From assembly GCF_008386495.1 (NCBI RefSeq), contig NZ_VTHJ01000047.1:1-64000 (forward strand): 64,000 bases of DNA. Reading direction: 5' to 3'. This document shows positions 1 through 6,525 of this stretch, piece by piece (the first letter of the stretch is position 1; each line of letters starts with the position of its first letter). Source of the DNA: Streptomyces tailanensis. Lineage in GTDB: Bacteria > Actinomycetota > Actinomycetes > Streptomycetales > Streptomycetaceae. The notes beneath the pieces were generated by a model. It was not told where the DNA came from and ran no database searches. It saw nothing but the letters and a program-made list of their open reading frames with translations. The position numbers were made by a program, and so were the translations under genes.

Positions 1-63
1 CTACCGGATCCGCCACACCGCGCGGGCCGGATCCGCCAGATTGATCGAAACCAGATACGCGCC

Positions 64-705
64 CTAGACGCCCAACTCCTGTGCCAGTACGGCCGCTTGG
101 ACCCGGCTGCGCAGATCCAGCTTGCCCAGCAGACGGCTGACGTGGGTCTTCACGGTGGCCTCGGCCATGTCCAGCCGCCCGGCGATCTCCGCGTTCGACA
201 GTCCCTCGCCGATGCATGAGAGCACCTCCCGCTCGCGCCGGGTGAGTGCGTCCAGCACGGACGGGTCGGCCGTGGGCTCACGTACGGGCTTGGCGGCGAA
301 CTCGGCGATCAGCCGCCGGGTGACGGCCGGGGCGATCAGACCCTCGCCGCGCCCGACCGTCCGTACGGCCGCGATGAGGTCCTTCGCCTCCGCGTCCTTG
401 AGCAGGAACCCGGCGGCGCCGGCCCGCAGCGCCCCGAAGACGTACTCGTCGAGGTCGAACGTGGTCAGGACGAGCACGTCGGCCAGCCCTTCGGAGACGA
501 CCTGACGGGTCGCCGACACCCCGTCCAGGCGCGGCATCTGCACATCCATCAGCACCAGGTCCGGCCGCAGTTCGCGGGCCAGCGCCACCGCCCGCTCCCC
601 GTCGGCCGCCTCGCCGACCACCTCGATGTCGGGCGCGCTGCTCAGGATGAGGACCAAGCCGGCGCGGACGGCGGACTGGTCCTCGGCGACGAGCACGCGG
701 ATCAT
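64..705 (-). CDS. NarL/LuxR-family two-component response regulator
   Basis: A 213-residue DNA-binding response regulator that should be phosphorylated by the histidine kinase encoded just upstream. The N-terminal receiver domain has the acidic pair after the first strand (AEDQ, residues 7-10), the phosphoacceptor Asp54 in LVLMDVQMP, the switch Thr in LVLTTFD and the conserved Lys in FLLKDAEA. The C-terminal domain is a LuxR/GerE helix-turn-helix with LTRREREVL and the recognition stretch MAEATVKTHVSRLL. The start codon at 705 overlaps the kinase stop as ATGA, so translation is coupled. An open frame continues upstream but belongs to a shadow of the kinase. The target genes cannot be read from the sequence. 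Confidence 0.95.
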   Translation of the reverse strand: MIRVLVAEDQSAVRAGLVLILSSAPDIEVVGEAADGERAVALARELRPDLVLMDVQMPRLDGVSATRQVVSEGLADVLVLTTFDLDEYVFGALRAGAAGFLLKDAEAKDLIAAVRTVGRGEGLIAPAVTRRLIAEFAAKPVREPTADPSVLDALTRREREVLSCIGEGLSNAEIAGRLDMAEATVKTHVSRLLGKLDLRSRVQAAVLAQELGV

Positions 706-1892
706 GCGGGTTCTCCTTCGGCGACGGGGAGGGTGGCGCGTACGGCCCAGATCTTGCCCTCCGCCGATGCCTTCGGACCGGCCTCGAAGGTGCCGCCCAG
801 CAGGGCGACCCGCTCCCGCATGCCGACCAGACCGGCGCCGGAACCGGGTGCGCTCGGGCCGTCGCGGTCGCCGTACGGGCTGGTCACGGCGATGTCGAGG
901 GAGCCGTCCGTCTGGCGCAGCGCCACCGTGACCCGGCCGGGGCGGGCGTGTTTGAGGGCGTTGGTCAGGGACTCCTGGACGATGCGGTACGCGGCGAGTT
1001 CGACGGGGGCGGGGAGGGTGTCGGAGTGGCCGGCGTCCAGTGTGACGTCGAGGCCGTTGGTGCGGGCGCCCTCCAGGAGCGCGCCGAGCCCGTCGAGCGT
1101 GGGGGCGGCGGAGGGCTCGGTGTCGCCACTCGAATCCCGCAGGATGCCGATGAGCCGCCGCATCTCCGCGAGCCCCTCGACGCTGTTCTCCCGGATGACC
1201 CCGAGCGCCTGCCTGGAAGTGTCCGGGTCGTCGAGGGAGAGCGCGGCCGTGGAGTGGATCGCGATCGCCGAGAGGTGGTTGGCGATTATGTCGTGCAACT
1301 CCCGTGCCATGCGGGCCCGTTCGGAGACCACGGCCTGAGTGCGGTCCATCTCCGCCAGCAGAGCCGTCTGTTCGGCACGGAGCCGGGCGGCGACGGCCGC
1401 GTCGCGGTGGTTGCGTACCACCCAGCCGGTGGTGGCGGGGGCGAGGCCCACCACCCCGACACCCAAGCCGATGAGCAGGGCCTCGGGATCCCGCCACAGG
1501 GCTGTGGGCACGACCGCGCCGAGCACCGTGAGCGCCCCGGTGATCCAGGGGATGCGGCGTGCGGAGGCCGGTGTGCCGTACAGGACGGCCGCGTACACCA
1601 GGTCGGTGAACATCACGACCGTGGCCACGTTGCCCCGTGTGACGATGTCGGCGGTCATCATCACGACGCCGATCAGCAGCGCCGTACGGGGCCGGGTCCG
1701 GCGCAGCAGCTCGCAGCCCGCGGTCACGACGAGGGGCAGCAGCGGTGCCCAGTCGGGCGGCCAGAGCACCAAGCCGTTGTCGCCCGCCGGGCGGGGGAAG
1801 AGACCGATGCCCCACAGGAGGAGGCCGCCGAGCAGCCCGCCCACTGCGATGAGGACGTCGTCGCGGTGCGGGCGGGGCAGGTGTACGGCCAT
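702..1892 (-). CDS. NarL-type (HisKA_3) membrane sensor histidine kinase
   Basis: A 396-residue sensor kinase partnered with the overlapping NarL-type regulator. The first 160 residues hold about five hydrophobic membrane segments (around 13-33, 50-62, 70-85, 90-107 and 115-152) with no obvious extracytoplasmic sensor domain, as in DesK-like kinases that sense the membrane itself. The phosphoacceptor is His200 in the HisKA_3 motif RELHDIIAN, followed by an HATPase_c domain whose N-box shows as ESLTNALKHA and whose G-box is GAGLVGMRERV. The start at 1892 is chosen because upstream codons run into non-coding-like sequence; a start further upstream is possible. The stimulus is unknown. Confidence 0.9.
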   Translation of the reverse strand: MAVHLPRPHRDDVLIAVGGLLGGLLLWGIGLFPRPAGDNGLVLWPPDWAPLLPLVVTAGCELLRRTRPRTALLIGVVMMTADIVTRGNVATVVMFTDLVYAAVLYGTPASARRIPWITGALTVLGAVVPTALWRDPEALLIGLGVGVVGLAPATTGWVVRNHRDAAVAARLRAEQTALLAEMDRTQAVVSERARMARELHDIIANHLSAIAIHSTAALSLDDPDTSRQALGVIRENSVEGLAEMRRLIGILRDSSGDTEPSAAPTLDGLGALLEGARTNGLDVTLDAGHSDTLPAPVELAAYRIVQESLTNALKHARPGRVTVALRQTDGSLDIAVTSPYGDRDGPSAPGSGAGLVGMRERVALLGGTFEAGPKASAEGKIWAVRATLPVAEGEPA

Positions 1893-2044
1893 GCCCCCAT
1901 CCAACCCGGGACCGGCGCCCGCCGCCTGATGCCCGCGAACGGTTCTGGACTGCAACTTTCGATGTACCGCGACTTCGTCACCGCCGACGACGAATCGCAC
2001 GCCGGCCGCCGGGAGCCTGGAAGGGTGACCGAGAGGAGCGAGTC

Positions 2045-2632
2045 GTGATCGTCGCGTTGATCATCGCCTGCGAGGTCGGCTTCTGGGTGCTGCTGGCGCT
2101 GGCCCTGGCCGTCCGTTACCTGCTGAAGTGGCGCCGGACGAGTGTGGTGCTGCTCCTGTGCGAGCCCGTCCTGGAGCTGGTCCTCTTCGTGGTGACCGCG
2201 ATCGACTTGAAGAACGGGGCCGAGCCGAGCTGGGAGCATGGTGTCGCCGCGATCTACATCGGGTTCACCGTGGCGTACGGCCACTACACCATCCGCTGGC
2301 TGGACGGCCACGCGGCGCATCGCCTGGGCGGCGGGCCGCCTCCGCCGAAGCCGCCGAAGTACGGGATGGCGCGAGCCGGCCATGAGATCCGCTTCTGGCT
2401 CCGCACGGTCCTCGCTGCGGCCGTCGCCTGTGTACTGCTCGAAGCCGCCGCCCGCTACATCGGCCAGGACGGCAACATCGAATCGCTCCGGTCCTTCCAG
2501 GCGGCGGCACTCAGGGCCGCGGCCATCCACGGGCTGGTCGCCCTCGGCTACCTGATCTTTCCCAAGAAGGATCCGGCCATCGCGGCGGACAAGAGCCGGG
2601 CTCCGTCCTCGAGGGAGAAGGCCGGGCGATGA
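2045..2632 (+). CDS. Small polytopic membrane protein, unknown function
   Basis: A 195-residue protein starting at GTG 2045 behind a clear GAGAGGAG ribosome-binding site. Four to five hydrophobic stretches are visible: about residues 3-25, 33-53, 69-82, 117-137 and 160-172. Between them lie charged loops and a Pro-rich segment near residue 98 (GGGPPPPKPPK). I do not recognise a characterised family. It diverges from the two-component operon, with about 150 bases between the starts, so it could be under the control of that pair, but this is only a positional inference. Confidence 0.75.
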   Translation: MIVALIIACEVGFWVLLALALAVRYLLKWRRTSVVLLLCEPVLELVLFVVTAIDLKNGAEPSWEHGVAAIYIGFTVAYGHYTIRWLDGHAAHRLGGGPPPPKPPKYGMARAGHEIRFWLRTVLAAAVACVLLEAAARYIGQDGNIESLRSFQAAALRAAAIHGLVALGYLIFPKKDPAIAADKSRAPSSREKAGR

Positions 2633-2700
2633 GCGCGGGTGCGCTCCGCTAGGGGAGGCGATGAGCGCCGTGGGGCTGCTGCTGGGTTGCTGGGTGCGGG

Positions 2701-2773
2701 TTGTGTTGGGTTGCTCGCGCCCACGCGGCGGAGCCGCACAGTGACACAGCCCCGCGCCCCTTGAGGGGCGCGG
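2701..2773 (+). repeat. Interspersed intergenic repeat with hairpins (copy A)
   Basis: Two hairpins sit between convergent genes: GCGGC-GGA-GCCGC at 2725-2737 and CCGCGCCCC-TTGA-GGGGCGCGG at 2752-2773. Almost the same string of about 65 bases is found in reverse orientation at 26611-26680. The second hairpin can also act as a terminator for the convergent genes on both sides. Confidence 0.7.
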
Positions 2774-2798
2774 TGGATCATCGGCGTTCAGAGAGCGG

Positions 2799-3371
2799 TC
2801 AGCGCTCCCCGCCCGGCACCCACAGCACGTCCCCGACCTCCTTGTTCGCCGTCCTCGCCAGAATGAACAGGAGGTCGGACAGGCGGTTGAGGTAGGTCGC
2901 CGTCAGGGGGTTCATCACGTCGCTGTGAACCTCCAGCGCCGCCCACGTCGACCGCTCCGCCCGGCGTACGACCGTGCAGGCCTGGTGGAGGAGGGCGGCG
3001 CCCGGGGTGCCGCCGGGGAGGATGAAGGAGCGGAGCTTGTCCAACCGCTCGTTGAAGTGGTCGCAGTCCGCCTCCAGCTTGTCGATGTAGAACTGCTCGA
3101 CGCGCAGGGGCGGGAACTCGGGCTTTTCCACGACCGGCGTGGACAGGTCGGCCCCGACGTCGAAGAGATCGTTCTGCACGCGGGTGAGGACCTTCACGAC
3201 CTCCTGCTCCAGCCCGCCCAGCGCGATCGCCGTCCCGATCACCGCGTTCGCCTCGTTGGCGTCCGCGTACGCCGAGATCCGCGCGTCGGTCTTGGGCACC
3301 CGGCTCATGTCCCCGAGGTTCGTGGTGCCCTTGTCGCCGGTCCTGGTGTAGATGCGCGTGAGATTGACCAT
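2799..3371 (-). CDS. Cob(I)alamin adenosyltransferase, PduO type
   Basis: A 190-residue enzyme that transfers the adenosyl group of ATP to cob(I)alamin, making the coenzyme B12 needed by the acyl-CoA mutases. The N-terminus carries the PduO ATP-binding signature IYTRTGDKGTT and the middle and C-terminus contain the conserved FILPGG and RRAER and LNRLSDLLF blocks of the five-helix ATR fold. The length is the family norm. The start ATG at 3371 is the only good one. Its product would serve the isobutyryl-CoA mutase encoded at 41475 and methylmalonyl-CoA mutase elsewhere. It converges on the membrane protein gene upstream of it in the window, with a hairpin between. Confidence 0.93.
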   Translation of the reverse strand: MVNLTRIYTRTGDKGTTNLGDMSRVPKTDARISAYADANEANAVIGTAIALGGLEQEVVKVLTRVQNDLFDVGADLSTPVVEKPEFPPLRVEQFYIDKLEADCDHFNERLDKLRSFILPGGTPGAALLHQACTVVRRAERSTWAALEVHSDVMNPLTATYLNRLSDLLFILARTANKEVGDVLWVPGGER

Positions 3372-3384
3372 GTGACCAGCGTAG

Positions 3385-3498
3385 TTACGCCCCGGCCGTC
3401 CGGAAGACCCGTGTGCCCACCGTCACGGAGACCGCCGCGAGCCCGACGCCCACCAGGGTCCCGTACAGCATGGAAGCCGTCGCGTACTCGCCCACAGG
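3385..3498 (-). pseudogene. Remnant: C-terminal tail of an ABC-2 type permease
   Basis: About 36 codons in one frame read as the last membrane helix and end of a drug-type ABC permease (LYGTLVGVGLAAVSV, then GTRVFR before the stop at 3385). There is no start and no upstream permease body: the coding run begins at about 3490-3498 directly inside the truncated ATPase frame. The most economical reading is one deletion that removed the 3' end of the ATPase gene and nearly all of the permease gene. The identity as a permease rests on the hydrophobic segment and position and is moderately sure. Confidence 0.6.
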
Positions 3499-4025
3499 TC
3501 GGCGCGGCTGCCGGGGTCCAGGCCGGTCGTCGGTTCGTCGAGGAAGAGGATCTTCGGGCGGTGGGTGAGCGCCATCGCGATGTCGAGGCGGCGCCGCTGG
3601 CCGCCGGAGAGCGCCGCGCACTTGCGGTCCAGTAAGCCGGTCAGGTCCAGGTCGCGGGCCAACTCCTCGGCGCGCTCGGCAGCCTGAGTCTTCGCCAGAC
3701 GGTAGAGCCGCCCCTGGGTGACCAGCTCCTCCCGCGCGGTCACCTGGGGGTCGACGCCGCCCGACTGGGCCACGTAACCGATCGCCCGGCGCACTCCGGC
3801 CGGGTCGGTGGCCAGGTCGTGGCCCGCGACGGTGGCCGCGCCGCCGGTGGGTTTCAGCAGGGTCGTGAGCATCCGCAGGGTCGTCGTCTTGCCCGCGCCG
3901 TTCGGCCCGAGGAAGCCGAGGATCTCGCCGGGGCGGACGGTGAGGTCGATGCCGCGCACGGCCTCGACGGGGCCGTGCTTGGTCTGGAAGGTACGGGCCA
4001 GTCCGGCCGCGCTGATGATGGGCAT
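3423..4025 (-). pseudogene. Truncated ABC exporter ATPase (DrrA-like)
   Basis: An ABC ATPase normally of about 300-330 residues stops after 200. Present are the Walker A motif GPNGAGKTT (around residues 38-46), the Q-loop, the signature LSGGQRRRLDIA and Walker B LFLDEPTTGLDP. Immediately after RADLW the sequence becomes an arginine/tryptophan-rich tail in the wrong frame of a permease gene. The H-loop histidine and the whole C-terminal domain are missing, so ATP hydrolysis is unlikely and no partner permease remains. The start ATG 4025 faces the TetR gene across a short region with an inverted repeat. Probably a dead exporter gene. Confidence 0.8.
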
Positions 4026-4047
4026 TCCCACCAGAAAAACAGAGTCA

Positions 4048-4078
4048 CTGAAATTTTGCAACGGCTCCAAAGTTTCAG
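4048..4078. promoter_or_regulatory. Inverted repeat, probable TetR operator
   Basis: Arms CTGAAATTTTG (4048-4058) and CAAAGTTTCAG (4068-4078) match at 10 of 11 positions with a 9-base spacer. It lies in the AT-richer gap between the divergent exporter remnant (start 4025) and the TetR gene (start 4116), the usual place for an autoregulatory operator. Confidence 0.6.
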
Positions 4079-4115
4079 CGGGGCCAAGAATCTTGGGCCC
4101 GCCTACGATGAGGCC

Positions 4116-4757
4116 ATGGCAGAGGGGCTCAGGGAGCGCAAGAAGCGCGAGACGAGGCAGCGGATCTCGGACATCGCCACCGCGCTGTTCGTGGAACACG
4201 GCTTCGTCACCGTGACGATCGCGGACGTCGCCGACGCGGCGGACGTCTCCGTGAACACCGTCTACAACTACTTCCCCGCCAAGGAGGACCTCTTCCTCGA
4301 CCGCGGCAAGGACGTGGTCCACCGGCTCGCGCGCTGGGTGCGTGGCCGGGACGCGGGGGAGTCGGCCGCCGCGGCCGTACTGCGCGAACTGCGCGAGGAG
4401 GTCGAGACGGTCTCGCCGCGCGTCGGCCTGACGAAGGACTGCCAGCACTTCCTGAGGGTCATTCACGAGGCGCCCGGCCTGCGCTCCCGGCTCTGGAGCG
4501 TCCAGCAGGAGGTCCAGGAGAACCTGGAGACGGCCCTCCGTGAGGAGACCGGCGCCCCCGCCGACGACCCCATGCCCACCCTGATCGCCGGCCAGATCAA
4601 CTGGCTCCACCAGACGGTGATGGGCGTGATCGGGCGAGAGATGGTCGCCGGGCGCGATCCGGGCGAAGTGTCTGGGGAAATCCTTTTGCTCCTGGATGAA
4701 ATGGAAGGGCTGTTGGGCGAGAAGGTGCTCAACTACGCCGTACGCGCCTCCGAATGA
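4116..4757 (+). CDS. TetR/AcrR-family transcriptional regulator
   Basis: A 213-residue repressor-type regulator. Residues 8-55 form the TetR helix-turn-helix (IADVADAADVSVNTVYNYF), with the typical KRETRQRISDIATALF lead-in. The C-terminal ligand domain is variable and its ligand cannot be predicted. The gene diverges from an ABC exporter that has been destroyed by deletion, so the original job was probably to sense the exported compound. The start ATG 4116 follows a GATGAGG ribosome-binding site. The regulator reading frame itself is intact, which suggests either recent loss of the exporter or another target. Confidence 0.92.
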   Translation: MAEGLRERKKRETRQRISDIATALFVEHGFVTVTIADVADAADVSVNTVYNYFPAKEDLFLDRGKDVVHRLARWVRGRDAGESAAAAVLRELREEVETVSPRVGLTKDCQHFLRVIHEAPGLRSRLWSVQQEVQENLETALREETGAPADDPMPTLIAGQINWLHQTVMGVIGREMVAGRDPGEVSGEILLLLDEMEGLLGEKVLNYAVRASE

Positions 4758-4885
4758 GTGCCGCCGGTGTGATGTCCGTCAGATGAGACGTGACTCGCGT
4801 TACTAACGGGTCACACGGCCCCTCTCGAGCGCTAGGGTCCGGCCGAGAGGCAGTCATCGACAGCGCGTACCAGGGGAGTCGCACA

Positions 4886-5734
4886 GTGGCACGGAAGCTC
4901 GCCGTCATCGGAGCCGGGCTCATGGGGTCCGGTATCGCCCAGGTATCCGCGCAGGCGGGCTGGGACGTCGTCCTGCGCGATGTCACCGACGAGGCGCTCG
5001 ACCGTGGCATCGGCGGCATCCAGGCGTCGTACGACAAGTTCGTCGGCAAGGGCAAGCTGGCGGCCGAGGACGCCGAGGCGGCCCTGGCGCGGATCACCGC
5101 CACGACCGACCTCGACGCGGTGGCCGACGCGGACATCGTCGTCGAGGCCGTGTTCGAGAAGCTTGAGGTCAAGCACGAGATCTTCCGGGCGCTCGACAAG
5201 CTCGTACGGGACGACGCCGTGCTCGCCTCGAACACCTCCGCCATCCCGATCACCAAGATCGCGTCCGTGACGGAGCGGCCCGAGCGGGTCGTCGGTACGC
5301 ACTTCTTCTCGCCGGTGCCGATGATGCAGCTGTGCGAACTGGTCCGCGGCTACAAGACGAGCGACGAGACCCTCGCCACCGCACGGGAGTTCGCCGAGTC
5401 GGTCGGCAAGACCTGCATCGTCGTCAACCGCGATGTCGCCGGCTTCGTGACCACCCGTCTCATCTCCGCGCTGGTCGTCGAGGCCGCGAAGCTGTACGAG
5501 TCGGGCGTCGCCACCGCCGAGGACATCGACCTCGCCTGCAAGTTGGGCTTCGGCCACGCGATGGGACCGCTGGCCACGGCCGACTTGACGGGCGTCGACA
5601 TCCTGCTGCACGCCACGAGCAACATCTACATCGAGTCCCAGGACACGAAGTTCGCTCCACCGGAGCTGATGCGCCGGATGGTTGACGCCGGTGACATCGG
5701 ACGCAAGAGCGGGCAGGGCTTCTACAAGCACTGA
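4886..5734 (+). CDS. 3-hydroxybutyryl-CoA dehydrogenase
   Basis: A 282-residue NAD(P)-dependent enzyme that interconverts acetoacetyl-CoA and 3-hydroxybutyryl-CoA. The Rossmann motif GAGLMGSG is at residues 9-16. The catalytic region has SNTSAIPIT and the His of GTHFFSPVPMM, and the C-terminal dimerisation domain ends with the family motif RKSGQGFY. The length matches HbdA/FadB2 proteins. The chosen GTG start at 4886 follows CAGGGGAG; an upstream in-frame codon exists but lacks a ribosome-binding site. With the thiolase at 21243 it can feed C4 units to butyryl-CoA and the B12-dependent mutase pathway. Confidence 0.93.
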   Translation: MARKLAVIGAGLMGSGIAQVSAQAGWDVVLRDVTDEALDRGIGGIQASYDKFVGKGKLAAEDAEAALARITATTDLDAVADADIVVEAVFEKLEVKHEIFRALDKLVRDDAVLASNTSAIPITKIASVTERPERVVGTHFFSPVPMMQLCELVRGYKTSDETLATAREFAESVGKTCIVVNRDVAGFVTTRLISALVVEAAKLYESGVATAEDIDLACKLGFGHAMGPLATADLTGVDILLHATSNIYIESQDTKFAPPELMRRMVDAGDIGRKSGQGFYKH

Positions 5735-5929
5735 CACAAGCACTGACGCCGACATATGCGTCACGGGCGGCATTTCCGCCGCATGTGAACGCATGAGCCT
5801 CTCGGGCATCACCCCTTGAGGTGAATTCGGTATCGGTTCGCTCACAGACGGCAACCTGGCGGAGTCAAACGCCGTCAGACGTTGCATCACCTACTCACGG
5901 AGTACGAGACGCACTCACGGGGAGCGCTT

Positions 5930-6253
5930 ATGTACATCAGGGGCGACCACGCCGAGCTGGTCGTCGGGGGCCGCCTCGACGTACGCAGCGCGGCGGACGC
6001 CCGTACGGTCCTGCACTCGGCCGTCGACGACGGAGCCGGCGACCTGGTGCTCGACCTGTCAGAGCTGGACTCCTGGGACGCCACCGGACTCGGCGTGATC
6101 ATGGGAGCCCACCGGCGGGCGGGACGGTGCGGACGGCGGCTGGTGCTGCGCGATGTGCCACCGCAGATGCAGCGGCTGCTCGTGGCCACACGACTGCACC
6201 GCATCCTGGCGATCGAGGGCGGCATCGGACTGGAGTCGCTGCCTCGCGTGTGA
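5930..6253 (+). CDS. STAS-domain protein (anti-sigma factor antagonist type)
   Basis: A 107-residue single STAS domain of the SpoIIAA/RsbV family, which bind anti-sigma kinases and release sigma factors. The start ATG 5930 has the ribosome-binding site GGGGAG; a longer frame from 5882 is open but has no such site. The conserved loop reads WDATGLGVIMGA, where SpoIIAA has DSSGLGVI. The serine that is phosphorylated in SpoIIAA is therefore Ala here and the next residue is Thr. Either the Thr is the target or the protein is not controlled by phosphorylation. No kinase or sigma factor gene lies next to it. Confidence 0.88.
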   Translation: MYIRGDHAELVVGGRLDVRSAADARTVLHSAVDDGAGDLVLDLSELDSWDATGLGVIMGAHRRAGRCGRRLVLRDVPPQMQRLLVATRLHRILAIEGGIGLESLPRV

Positions 6254-6525
6254 ACGGGCGTGCGGGTTCGCACGTATGACCCGATGCGTGTGGGACACCC
6301 GGCCCCCACGGGAGGAAAGGCACCACACTCCCAATCCTCACGAGACTGTGACGTCTCGGACGGCGCGGTACCCCGGACTGTCGGAGATACTGTGCAAAGG
6401 TTTAGGGTTCGGCTGCCCGCTGCCAGCAACCCTCGAGCGGGTTCCGGACCAGAAGCGACAGCGCGGTGTGCGACACGGCCGGGAGGGGCTCCAGCACACG
6501 AGACGCTTTTGGGGGGCTAGAACCG

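Noticed and set aside
1..63. Stop codon at 1-3 on the minus strand suggesting another gene
   Set aside because: Any minus-strand gene ending there would overlap the response regulator completely. No supporting codon bias.
3423..4610. A longer open frame extending the ABC ATPase upstream to 4610
   Set aside because: The part beyond 4025 is antisense to the TetR gene and arginine/valine-rich shadow; the natural start is MPIISAAG at 4025.
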